Origin: NCEH01 sp043195125
GTDB taxonomy: Bacteria; Pseudomonadota; Alphaproteobacteria; Rhizobiales; Xanthobacteraceae
Length of the DNA: 64,000 nucleotides
Strand: one strand, 5' to 3'
Assembly: GCF_043195125.1 (NCBI RefSeq)
Contig: NZ_JBAFWR010000012.1
Shown: positions 52,138 through 60,638 of the stretch, in pieces
How the letters are laid out: each line of letters opens with the position of its first letter
Position numbering within the stretch: the first letter of the stretch is position 1
Notes under the pieces: generated by a model
The model's database searches: none
The model's input: only the letters and a program-made list of their open reading frames with translations
Told to the model about the DNA's origin: nothing
Position numbers and translations under genes: made by a program

Positions 52138-52587
52138 ATGGGCATGTCGGCAGGCGGCGCGGGGGGATGGCAGGGACGGCGCTCGCGCCGGCGCCGGGTC
52201 TCCGTCATGGCGGAAATCAACGTGACGCCCATGGTGGACGTCATGCTGGTGCTGCTGATCGTGTTCATGGTGGCGGCGCCGCTGATGACCGTGGGCGTGC
52301 CCGTGGACCTGCCGCAGACCCAGGCCAAGTCCATGGACCAGGACAAGGACCCGCTGACCATATCGGTCAACGACAAGGGCCAGATCTTCATCCAGGACAC
52401 CGAGATCAAGATGGATGACCTGGTGGCCAAGCTCCAGGCCATCGCCAAGAACGGATTTGACGAGCGCATCTTCGTGCGCGGCGACAAGAAGGTGGACTAC
52501 GGCACGGTGATGCGCGTCATGGGTCGCCTCTCGGGCGCCGGATTCAAGCGGGTCGCGCTGGTGACCGAGGTCGAACAAGGGGGTTGA
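52138..52587 (+). CDS. tolR: TolR
   Basis: 149 residues. ExbD/TolR family, one membrane helix (about 34-55) whose aspartate in TPMVDVMLVLLIVFMV is the proton carrier; the periplasmic domain follows. Works with TolQ. Its last bases are near the tolA start (overlap excluded; 11 bases between stop and ATG). Confidence 0.94.
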   Translation: MGMSAGGAGGWQGRRSRRRRVSVMAEINVTPMVDVMLVLLIVFMVAAPLMTVGVPVDLPQTQAKSMDQDKDPLTISVNDKGQIFIQDTEIKMDDLVAKLQAIAKNGFDERIFVRGDKKVDYGTVMRVMGRLSGAGFKRVALVTEVEQGG

Positions 52588-52598
52588 GAAGGATCAGG

Positions 52599-53555
52599 AT
52601 GCGCGTCGGCTTAACCGCATCATCCATAGCGCACGGGGCTGTCCTCGTGTTCGCCTTGGTGTCCTTTTCGGGCCCGAGACCCTTCGACGCGCCTCCCGAG
52701 ACGGTGGCGGTGGACGTGATCTCCGCGTCCGACCTGTCGCAGCTCACCAAGGGCAACCAGAAGGGCAAGAAGGCCGAGCCGCCGAAAGTGGTGGCCGAGA
52801 AGGTCGATGCGCCCAAGCCCGCCGACAATCCCGACCTGAAGGTCACCGACAAGGCGGAAGTGCAGCCGAGCGCCGCCGTGCCTCCGCCGCCGCCGCCTCC
52901 GCCCCCCAAGGTGGAAGAGCAGAAGCCCGCTCCGACCCCGCCCAAGGCGGAGAAGCCGCCGGAGCCCAAGCCCGAGCAGCCGAAGGCCGACGAGGCGCTG
53001 AAGGCCGAGCCGAAGAAGGAAGAGCAGAAGCAGGAGGCCAAGGCCCCGCCGATGCCGCCGAAGAAGCCCGATCCGCCGAAGGAAGTGCCTAAGCAGGTGG
53101 CCGACGCCAAGACGCCCACCGACCAGAAGTTCGATGTCGACAAGATCGCCGCCCTGCTGGACAAGCGCGTGCCCCAGCGTAACGCGGCGGCGGCCGATGC
53201 CATTTCCCACACCGCCTCGCTCGGCGCGACGGCGGGAGCGGCTGCGACCCTGACGCAGAACGAGTTGGACGCTCTGCGCGCCCGCCTGCGCGAGTGCTGG
53301 AACCCGCCCGTCGGCGCGGCCGAGGCGCAGGACATGCAGGTGCTGATCCGCGTCAACTTCAATCAGGACGGGTCGGTCATCGGCAGCCCTGTTCTCATTG
53401 AAGGGTCCGCGACGCCCTATGGACCCGCATTCGCGGAGAGCGCGATCCGCGCCATCCGCCGCTGCTCGCCTTATTCCTTCCTGCCGCCCTCGAAATACGA
53501 GGTCTGGCGCACCATCGACATGACCTTCACGCCGCGCGACATGTTCCGTGGCTGA
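52599..53555 (+). CDS. tolA: TolA-type cell envelope protein
   Basis: 318 residues. Spans from the inner membrane (helix about 5-25) through a long Pro/Lys/Glu-rich rod (about 60-175, with a run of Pro around residue 95) to a C-terminal TonB/TolA-like domain (about 210-318; LRARLRECWNPPVGA). Couples TolQR to TolB and Pal. AAGGA five bases before ATG 52599 decides the start over a TTG at 52584. Confidence 0.93.
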   Translation: MRVGLTASSIAHGAVLVFALVSFSGPRPFDAPPETVAVDVISASDLSQLTKGNQKGKKAEPPKVVAEKVDAPKPADNPDLKVTDKAEVQPSAAVPPPPPPPPPKVEEQKPAPTPPKAEKPPEPKPEQPKADEALKAEPKKEEQKQEAKAPPMPPKKPDPPKEVPKQVADAKTPTDQKFDVDKIAALLDKRVPQRNAAAADAISHTASLGATAGAAATLTQNELDALRARLRECWNPPVGAAEAQDMQVLIRVNFNQDGSVIGSPVLIEGSATPYGPAFAESAIRAIRRCSPYSFLPPSKYEVWRTIDMTFTPRDMFRG

Positions 53556-53591
53556 GGCGTTCCGCACCCGATCTGCCGAAACGAGAAAAGA

Positions 53592-54953
53592 ATGACCCTT
53601 CTGAAGCGACCCGCACCGTTCGAGGCCTCCGGCACCCTGCTGTCCCGCCGCGCCCTGGTAACGGCGGGGGGCGGCGCCGCGGCCGCCCTGGCCCTTGGCG
53701 GGTTCCCCGCGCCGGCGCGGGCCGCGCTGAAGCTGGACATCACCTCCGGTACGCCGCAGCCGATCCCCATCGCCGTCACCGACTTCATCGGCGAGGGCGA
53801 AGTGGGGCGCGGCGTGAGCCAGGTGGTGAGCGCCGATCTCAAGCGCTCCGGCCTGTTCGCGCCCATCGAGCCCAAAGCGTTCGTGGAGAACATCACCAAT
53901 CCCGACCAGGCACCGCGGTTCCAGGACTGGCGGGTGATCAACGCCCAGGGTCTCGTCACCGGCCGCGTCACGCGCCAGGGCGATGGACGGCTGAAGGCCG
54001 AGTTCCGCCTGTGGGACGTGTTCGCCGGCCAGCAATTGCTTGGCCAGCAATATTTCACCCAGCCCGAGAACTGGCGCCGGGTGGCCCACATTATCGCCGA
54101 CGCCATCTATGAGCGGCTGACCGGCGAGAAAGGCTATTTCGACACCCGCATCGTGTTCATCGACGAGAGCGGCTCGAAGGAGCGGCGCATCAAGCGGCTC
54201 GCCATCATGGACCAGGACGGCGCCAACGTGACCTATCTCACGCGCGGCGATGATCTGGTGCTGACCCCGCGCTTCTCGCCGACCAGCCAGGAAATCACCT
54301 ACATGTCCTACGGCAGGTCGGATCCGCGGGTCTATCTGCTGAATATCGAGACCGGGCAGCGCGAGATCGTCGGCAATTTTCCCGGCATGAGCTTCTCGCC
54401 ACGCTTCTCGCCGGACGGGCAGCGGGTGATCATGAGCCTGCAGCAGGGCGGCAATTCCAACATCTTCGTCATGGACCTGCGCTCCAAGACCACCACGCGC
54501 CTCACCGACGTGGCGGCGATCGACACCGCGCCCTGCTATTCCCCGGACGGCCGCCAGATCTGCTTCGAGAGCGATCGCGGCGGCACCTCGCAGATCTACA
54601 TCATGGGCGCCGACGGCTCCGGCGCGCGCCGCATCTCGTTCGGCAATGCGCGCTATTCAACGCCCGTCTGGTCGCCGCGCGGGGATATCATCGCCTTCAC
54701 CCGGCAGGCGGAAGGCCGGTTCGGCATCGGCGTCATGAAGACCGACGGCTCGGGCGAGCGCGTGCTGACCGAGGGATACCATAACGAAGGCCCGACCTTT
54801 GCGCCCAACGGCCGCGTCATCATGTTCTTCCGCGATCCTGCAGGCTCGGCCGGGCCGCAGCTCTTCACGATCGATGTGACGGGCTATAACGAGCAGCGCG
54901 TGCCGACCCCGAGCTATGCCTCGGATCCGGCCTGGTCGCCGCTGCGCTCCTGA
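53592..54953 (+). CDS. tolB: TolB, periplasmic beta-propeller of the Tol-Pal system
   Basis: 453 residues. Signal region 1-45 contains a twin-arginine SRRALVTAGG before a hydrophobic segment ending PARA, so export by the Tat pathway is possible. After an N-terminal alpha/beta domain comes a six-bladed propeller (about 190-450) with repeated SPDGxxI and FSPRFSPDGQRV, SPDGRQICFESDRGGTSQIY motifs. TolB binds Pal and the TolA C-terminal domain. Confidence 0.95.
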   Translation: MTLLKRPAPFEASGTLLSRRALVTAGGGAAAALALGGFPAPARAALKLDITSGTPQPIPIAVTDFIGEGEVGRGVSQVVSADLKRSGLFAPIEPKAFVENITNPDQAPRFQDWRVINAQGLVTGRVTRQGDGRLKAEFRLWDVFAGQQLLGQQYFTQPENWRRVAHIIADAIYERLTGEKGYFDTRIVFIDESGSKERRIKRLAIMDQDGANVTYLTRGDDLVLTPRFSPTSQEITYMSYGRSDPRVYLLNIETGQREIVGNFPGMSFSPRFSPDGQRVIMSLQQGGNSNIFVMDLRSKTTTRLTDVAAIDTAPCYSPDGRQICFESDRGGTSQIYIMGADGSGARRISFGNARYSTPVWSPRGDIIAFTRQAEGRFGIGVMKTDGSGERVLTEGYHNEGPTFAPNGRVIMFFRDPAGSAGPQLFTIDVTGYNEQRVPTPSYASDPAWSPLRS

Positions 54954-55401
54954 TCCCACCCTGTTGCGTTTGCGCCACACCTCGGCGCAAACGGGTGCCA
55001 TGGTTTCGGGCGGCGTTAAGGATAACGCCCTGATTTCAGGGGCTTGGCACCGATTTTCGCAAAACGTCCAAAAGCGTGGCGCGGCCGCCTTTTGCGGCCC
55101 TCATCTTCGCCATCATGATGCCACGGCCCCGCACCACTGCTGCATTCGCCGCATGCGGGGCTACGCCTGCACGCGGTTCGGGCGACCGGCTGCCGGCCGT
55201 TGCCGGACGCCGGGGTGCGCAAGCCGGCGTCCTGCTGTGGCCGACGTCGCTCACCAAGCATTAACCACGAGAGACGGTAGGCGCCCGCGAACGGGCCTCC
55301 GCCGCGCTCTGCGGACACCGGACGGAGCCTGCGGAACCTTCGCTTAAGAAAGCGGCTGTTACACGAGGTCTCCGGCTTGCGTTGAGAAGGGAGTCACCGG
55401 A
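54954..55401. other. Structured non-coding region between tolB and pal
   Basis: 448 bases with no gene I can support. Two clear hairpins: GGCCGC / GCGGCC around CTTTT (55083-55099), a possible tolB terminator, and a perfect 9-bp stem GGACGCCGG / CCGGCGTCC (55206-55214 with 55225-55233). TTAACC occurs at 55261 and may be part of a pal promoter. AAGGGAG eight bases before 55402 is the pal ribosome site. Confidence 0.5.
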
Positions 55402-55899
55402 ATGCGTTTCTTTGGTTTTGCTCGCGGCTTCCGGTTCGCCGCTCTATTCGGGTTCGCGCTGGCGCTGGCCGCCTGCGCCAATAATCCTGATCAGAATGCG
55501 GCGGGTGGTGCCGGCGGCGCCGGCGGGCCTCCCGGTTCGCCGCAGGAATTCGTGGTGGCGGTGGGTGATCGCGTGTTCTTCGATACCGACCAGACTGATC
55601 TCTCGCCCCAGGCGCGCGCCACGCTGGATCGTCAGGCCCAGTGGCTCCAGCAGTACAGCCGCTATTCCTTCATCATCGAAGGTCACGCCGACGAGCGCGG
55701 CACGCGCGAATACAACATCGCGCTCGGCGCCCGCCGTGCCCAGAACGTGCGCGACTATCTCGCCTCGCGCGGCATAGACCCGGCGCGCATGCGCACCATC
55801 TCCTACGGCAAGGAACGCCCGGTGGCGGTGTGCAACGACATCTCCTGCTGGTCGCAGAACCGCCGCGCGGTGACGGTGCTGAACACCGGCGGTGCCTGA
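55402..55899 (+). CDS. pal: Peptidoglycan-associated lipoprotein Pal
   Basis: 165 residues. Lipoprotein signal with lipobox LAAC (Cys at residue 25), a Gly/Pro-rich linker, then an OmpA-type peptidoglycan-binding domain (about 50-160; DTDQTDLSPQARATLDRQ, EGHADERGTREYNIALGARR). Anchored in the outer membrane and bound by TolB; links outer membrane and wall at division. Confidence 0.95.
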   Translation: MRFFGFARGFRFAALFGFALALAACANNPDQNAAGGAGGAGGPPGSPQEFVVAVGDRVFFDTDQTDLSPQARATLDRQAQWLQQYSRYSFIIEGHADERGTREYNIALGARRAQNVRDYLASRGIDPARMRTISYGKERPVAVCNDISCWSQNRRAVTVLNTGGA

Positions 55900-56110
55900 T
55901 CCGCGATCCTCGCCTTCGTTCTCCCTTCGGCCGAGCCGGTGCCTTCGGGCGCCGGCTCTGTCGTTTTCACGGGCACGCGCGCGACCCATCGCGTGGGCGC
56001 CTCCTGGCTTTGCCCGGGTCACACTTTGGACGCGATCCCTGGGCAAAGCTGCGACAGATGCGGGGCTTTTACCCATGTCCCTGACCTCAACCCTTTTCGC
56101 GATTCGGACC

Positions 56111-57112
56111 ATGATGCGCCCGCTTTCCGGTGCCCGAGCGCTTCTGTTCGCCGCCTGCCTGAGCATGGCGGCCGGTGGCGCGCAGGCGCAGAACAATCCC
56201 TTCGGCGATCTCTTCAAGCCGCCCGGCGCGGTGCAGAGCGAGCAGGCTGCGGCCGCCGCCCAATCCGAGAGCGTGCTGCGCATCGACCGGCTGGAAAACC
56301 AGCTGCGCACGATGACCGGCCAGATCGAGGAATTGCAGTATCGGAACCAGCAGCTGGAGCAGCAATTGCGCCGCTTCCAGGAGGATATCGAATACCGCCT
56401 TTCGGGCGGCAAGGGGCCGCGCCCCACCCCGCCTGCGGCCGGTGTCGCCGGTCCGGTGGGCGCACCCGGCGCCGCGCCGGGGGCTGTGCCCTCTTCAGTG
56501 CCACCGGTTGCCGCTCCGGTGGTGCCCGGCGCGGGCAAGCGGTCCGACGCCTTCGACCCCAATGAAGATCCCGTCGCCCCGGGCGCGCCCCAGCCCCTGG
56601 GGTCGCCGGCGAGTGCCTCCGCCGGACTCGCGCGGCCGAGCGTGCCGTTGGAGATCGGTCCGGGCGGCGGCGGGGCCGCGCCCTCGCGCGCCGGCGCGCC
56701 CGCGCAGACGGCCGCCCTCACGCCCGCCGGCAGCGCGCGCGAGATGTTCGACACCGGCTACGGGCAGATCCAGCGGCAGGATTATGCGGCGGCGGAGCAG
56801 ACCTTCCGCCAGTTCCTCCAGACCTACCCCTCCGACCGGCTGACCCCGGACGCGGTCTACATGCTCGGCGAGAGCCAGTTCCAGCGCCAGTCGTTCAAGG
56901 ACGCGGCCGAGCTGTTTCTCCAGGTTTCGACCAAATATCCCAATTCGACCCGCGCGCCGGAATCGCTGCTGCGCCTCGGCCAATCGCTTGCCTCGCTGAA
57001 CGAGCGCGAAGCGGCCTGCGCCACCTTCGGCGAAGTGGATCGCAAATATCCCCGCGCCTCCTCGACGGTGCGCCAGGCGGTGGAACGCGAGCAGAAGCGT
57101 GCCGGCTGCTGA
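56111..57112 (+). CDS. cpoB: CpoB/YbgF, Tol-Pal coordinator with TPR domain
   Basis: 333 residues. Signal peptide to about residue 26 (ending AQA before QNN); a coiled coil (about 45-95, LRIDRLENQLRTMTGQIEEL), a long Pro/Ala/Gly linker (about 105-220), then three TPR-like repeats (REMFDTGYGQIQRQDYAAAEQTF...). CpoB coordinates PBP1B and the Tol machine in E. coli. The start is uncertain: ATGs at 56111 and 56114 give a normal signal peptide; one at 56075 adds 12 residues. The stop region overlaps the tilS start. Confidence 0.88.
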   Translation: MMRPLSGARALLFAACLSMAAGGAQAQNNPFGDLFKPPGAVQSEQAAAAAQSESVLRIDRLENQLRTMTGQIEELQYRNQQLEQQLRRFQEDIEYRLSGGKGPRPTPPAAGVAGPVGAPGAAPGAVPSSVPPVAAPVVPGAGKRSDAFDPNEDPVAPGAPQPLGSPASASAGLARPSVPLEIGPGGGGAAPSRAGAPAQTAALTPAGSAREMFDTGYGQIQRQDYAAAEQTFRQFLQTYPSDRLTPDAVYMLGESQFQRQSFKDAAELFLQVSTKYPNSTRAPESLLRLGQSLASLNEREAACATFGEVDRKYPRASSTVRQAVEREQKRAGC

Positions 57113-58151
57113 CGCGCCGCCATCCGCGTCGTGTCCCGTCGGGGATGCCGAACTCCCCGCGCTGTTTTCTTCGCTTTCCGCCCATCCCATCGTGCTTCTG
57201 GCCTGCTCCGGGGGCCCGGATTCCACCGCCCTGATGGAACTTGCCGCCCGATGGGCGCGCCTTTCTTCCGCCTCGCCCCGGCTGCACGCCGCCACGGTGG
57301 ACCACGGCTTGCGCCCCGAGGCCGCCGAGGAAGCGCGGCTGGTCGCCCTTCACGCCCACCGCCTTGCGATTCCCCATGCAATCCTGACCTGGGCCGGGCC
57401 GCGCATCACCGGCCGCGTCCAGGAAACCGCGCGCGCCGCACGCTATGCGCTGTTGGTGGCCCATGCTCGCCGGGTAGGCGCGCAGGCCATTGTGACGGCG
57501 CATACGCTGGACGACCAGGCCGAGACGATCCTCATGCGCCTCGCCCGCGGCTCCGGCCTCTCCGGTCTTGCCGGCATGCGCGCCTCTTCGCGGCGGGAGG
57601 GCTTGGCGCTGCTGCGCCCCTTGCTCGCCCTTCCCAAGGCGCGGCTGATCGCAACGCTTGAGGCTGCGGACATCGGCTTCGTCAGTGACCCCTCGAACGC
57701 GAGCCCGAAATTCACACGGGTGCGCCTGCGTGCCCTGATGCCGGTTCTCGCGACCGAGGGCCTGGACGCGGCCGGGCTCTCCCGGTTCGGTCGCCGGGTC
57801 GCGCGGGCCGAGGCGGCGCTGGAGCAGGCGACCGCCCGCGCGCTCGCGGATCTGGCGCCGGAGCCCTGGCCCCCAGCCGGGCCGATCCGCCTTGCGCCGG
57901 CGGCCTTCTTCGCCTTGCCGGAGGAAATCGCCTTGCGGGTGCTGCATCGCGCGCTGGATGCCGTGGGCGACGAAGGCCCGGTGGAACTGGCCAAGCTTGA
58001 GCGCCTGCTCGCTCGCATCACCGCCGCGCAGGCCGAGTGCCGCAGCGTTTCCGCGACCCTGGCGGGCGGGCGCATCCACCTCGCGCCCGGTCGGCTGGAG
58101 ATTGCGCGAGCCTTGCCGCGCCGTGCCCGCCGCGTGGGCAATAGCGCATAA
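57099..58151 (+). CDS. tilS: tRNA(Ile)-lysidine synthase
   Basis: 350 residues. Makes lysidine at C34 of tRNA-Ile(CAU), essential to read AUA. PP-loop ATP site LLACSGGPDSTALMEL, DHGLRPEAAEEA, and the HTLDDQAETILMRLARGSGLSGLAGM region are complete; the C-terminal part is a substrate-binding extension. The first codon is a GTG that overlaps the end of cpoB by 14 bases, so translation is coupled. Confidence 0.9.
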   Translation: MPAADAPPSASCPVGDAELPALFSSLSAHPIVLLACSGGPDSTALMELAARWARLSSASPRLHAATVDHGLRPEAAEEARLVALHAHRLAIPHAILTWAGPRITGRVQETARAARYALLVAHARRVGAQAIVTAHTLDDQAETILMRLARGSGLSGLAGMRASSRREGLALLRPLLALPKARLIATLEAADIGFVSDPSNASPKFTRVRLRALMPVLATEGLDAAGLSRFGRRVARAEAALEQATARALADLAPEPWPPAGPIRLAPAAFFALPEEIALRVLHRALDAVGDEGPVELAKLERLLARITAAQAECRSVSATLAGGRIHLAPGRLEIARALPRRARRVGNSA

Positions 58152-58175
58152 TTGAGTCTTCTGGCTGCTGTTCTC

Positions 58176-58207
58176 CTTGGCAAGACACGGGCCGCGACCT
58201 ATTTTAG
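58176..58207 (+). promoter_or_regulatory. RpoH (sigma-32) type promoter of ftsH
   Basis: CTTGGC and CCTATTTTAG: CTTG followed after 18 bases by a sequence that matches the alphaproteobacterial RpoH -10 pattern CYTATNTNNG at every fixed position. The start site would fall near 58213, giving a leader of about 90 bases before the ftsH ATG. Confidence 0.7.
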
Positions 58208-58304
58208 CGTGGGACGCAAGGTGAGCGATGACGCAGAATGGCCATTCCGGGCAACTGGAAGCCCGATGCGGGAGCGCTGTCGCTGCGCTCCTCGTGAGGA
58301 ATTT

Positions 58305-60230
58305 ATGAACGCCAACCTTCGCAATTTCGCCCTGTGGGTCATTATCGTTCTGCTGCTTCTGGCGTTGTTCTCGCTCTTCCAGAGCCCGGGACAGCGCACC
58401 AGCGCGAACGACATTTCCTTCTCGCAGCTGCTCTCCGACGTGGATCAGGGGCGGGTGCGCGACGTCGTGATCGAGGGGCCGACCATTACCGGCTCGTTCA
58501 CCGACGGCCGCGCCTTCCAGACCTATGCCCCCAATGACCCCACGCTGGTGCAGCGCCTGTATGGAAAGGGCGTTTCCATTACGGCGCGTCCGATCCAGGA
58601 CAATGTGCCCTGGTTCGTCAGCTTGCTGGTGTCCTGGCTCCCCTTCATCGCCCTGATCGGCGTGTGGATCTTCCTCTCGCGCCAGATGCAGGGCGCCGGC
58701 GGCAAGGCCATGGGCTTCGGCAAGAGCCGCGCCAAGCTGCTGACGGAAGCGCACGGCCGCGTCACGTTCGAGGACGTGGCGGGCATCGACGAAGCCAAGA
58801 GCGAATTGACCGAGATCGTCGAATTCCTGCGCGACCCGCAGAAGTTCCAGCGCCTCGGCGGCCGCATTCCGCGCGGCGTTCTGCTGGTCGGCCCTCCGGG
58901 CACCGGCAAGACCTTGCTTGCCCGCTCCATCGCGGGTGAAGCGAACGTGCCGTTCTTCACCATCTCCGGCTCGGACTTCGTGGAAATGTTCGTGGGCGTC
59001 GGCGCGAGCCGCGTGCGCGACATGTTCGAGCAGGCCAAGAAGAACGCCCCCTGCATCATCTTCATCGACGAAATCGATGCGGTCGGCCGTCATCGCGGCG
59101 CCGGTCTCGGCGGCGGCAATGACGAGCGCGAGCAGACCCTCAACCAGCTGCTGGTGGAGATGGACGGGTTCGAGGCGAACGAGGGCATCATCCTCATCGC
59201 CGCCACCAACCGCCCGGACGTGCTCGACCCGGCCTTGCTGCGTCCCGGCCGCTTCGACCGCCAGGTCGTGGTGCCCAATCCGGACGTGGTCGGCCGCGAG
59301 CAGATCCTGAAGGTGCATGCCCGCAAGATCCCGATCGCCCCGGACGTGAACCTGAAGGTGATCGCGCGCGGCACACCCGGCTTTTCGGGCGCCGACCTTG
59401 CGAACCTGTGCAACGAAGCCGCCCTCATGGCCGCCCGTCGCAACAAGCGCATGGTCACCATGAGCGAGTTCGAGGACGCCAAGGACAAGGTGATGATGGG
59501 CGCGGAACGCCGCTCGCTGGTCATGACCGAGGAAGAGAAGATGCTGACCGCCTATCACGAGGGCGGCCACGCCATCGTGGCGCTGAAGGTTCCGGCGACG
59601 GATCCGGTGCACAAGGCGACCATCATCCCCCGCGGTCGTGCGCTCGGCATGGTCATGCAGCTGCCGGAGCGCGACAAGCTCTCCATGTCCTACGAGCAGA
59701 TGACCTCGCGCCTCGCCATCATGATGGGCGGGCGTGTGGCGGAAGAGCTGATCTTCGGCCATGACAAGGTGACCTCGGGCGCGGCTTCCGACATCGAGCA
59801 GGCGACCCGCCTCGCCAAGATGATGGTGACGCGCTGGGGCTTCTCCGACCTGCTCGGTCAGGTGGCCTATGGCGAGAACCAGGACGAAGTGTTCCTCGGC
59901 ATGTCCATGCAGCGGCACCAGAATATTTCCGAGGCGACGGCCCAGACCATCGACAAGGAAGTGCGCCGCCTGGTGGACGAGGGCTATGCGGAGGCAACCC
60001 GCATCCTCACCGAGAACCGCGACGGCCTGGAAGCTCTGGCGCGCGGCCTGCTGGAATATGAAACCCTCTCCGGCGACGAGATCATCGATTTGCTCGGCGG
60101 CAAGCCGCCGGTGCGCGACACGGTGATCGAGCCCGCCAACCCGCGCGGCTCCGTCGTTCCCACGGCGGGCAAGAACCGGCCCCGTCCCGACGGGCCGGCC
60201 GGCAGCATAGAGCCTCAGCCGCAGGCTTGA
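58305..60230 (+). CDS. ftsH: ATP-dependent membrane zinc protease FtsH
   Basis: 641 residues. Two membrane helices (about 7-27 and 105-125), an AAA+ domain with Walker A GPPGTGKT and Walker B FIDEIDAVG, the pore and second-region-of-homology segment (ATNRPDVLDPALLRPGRFDR), and the zinc site HEGGH near residue 418. It degrades misassembled membrane proteins and regulators such as LpxC or sigma-32 in E. coli. GAGGA four bases before ATG 58305 fixes the start; a frame extending to 58152 is untranslated leader. Confidence 0.97.
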   Translation: MNANLRNFALWVIIVLLLLALFSLFQSPGQRTSANDISFSQLLSDVDQGRVRDVVIEGPTITGSFTDGRAFQTYAPNDPTLVQRLYGKGVSITARPIQDNVPWFVSLLVSWLPFIALIGVWIFLSRQMQGAGGKAMGFGKSRAKLLTEAHGRVTFEDVAGIDEAKSELTEIVEFLRDPQKFQRLGGRIPRGVLLVGPPGTGKTLLARSIAGEANVPFFTISGSDFVEMFVGVGASRVRDMFEQAKKNAPCIIFIDEIDAVGRHRGAGLGGGNDEREQTLNQLLVEMDGFEANEGIILIAATNRPDVLDPALLRPGRFDRQVVVPNPDVVGREQILKVHARKIPIAPDVNLKVIARGTPGFSGADLANLCNEAALMAARRNKRMVTMSEFEDAKDKVMMGAERRSLVMTEEEKMLTAYHEGGHAIVALKVPATDPVHKATIIPRGRALGMVMQLPERDKLSMSYEQMTSRLAIMMGGRVAEELIFGHDKVTSGAASDIEQATRLAKMMVTRWGFSDLLGQVAYGENQDEVFLGMSMQRHQNISEATAQTIDKEVRRLVDEGYAEATRILTENRDGLEALARGLLEYETLSGDEIIDLLGGKPPVRDTVIEPANPRGSVVPTAGKNRPRPDGPAGSIEPQPQA

Positions 60231-60259
60231 TGACGCCGCAGCCAGTTGTGCCTTTGAAG

Positions 60260-60285
60260 ATGCCCGCTCTTTGAGCGGGCATTTT
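60260..60285 (+). terminator. Rho-independent terminator of ftsH
   Basis: A perfect 10-bp stem ATGCCCGCTC / GAGCGGGCAT around TTT, followed by TTTC, 29 bases after the ftsH stop. Confidence 0.88.
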
Positions 60286-60638
60286 CATGTTATGGGTCCG
60301 CGATCCGCACGGTGGCATGCAGGCGAGGCGGAGCGATATTCCGGCCGGGCGTCGGCGATTCGCGCTGCGATCATCGCCGTGCCGGGCCGCCGGAGTTGTG
60401 CGGAGCCAAGACTTTGCAGCGCGGGAAGTAAGTGACGTTCCTGCGCTTTTCCTTGCGACGCCAGAGGAGCTGGGTATTGTTTGGCGTGGGATCAGCTTTT
60501 TGCGCGGCGCGGTAAGTTTCTCGTGTTTTTTGGGAAGGCGATTACGATATTACCGTGCGCGGGGGCTTAGGGCGGAGACGCATTGAGGTGTGAAGGGAAC
60601 AGGCATCCTGAGCAGTTGCGGCTGAGCCTGATGTCACA
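60286..60638. other. Gene-free, AT-richer leader of the second glycosyltransferase block
   Basis: About 350 bases without a convincing gene, with A/T-rich tracts (GTGTTTTTTGGGAAGG and TTACGATATTACC at 60520-60555) unlike the flanking coding DNA. A promoter is likely here but no clear pair of hexamers can be named. Confidence 0.45.

Noticed and set aside
56895..59918. Minus-strand open frame of about 1000 codons opposite tilS and ftsH
   Set aside because: Shadow of two conserved genes on the plus strand; composition is typical of antisense noise.
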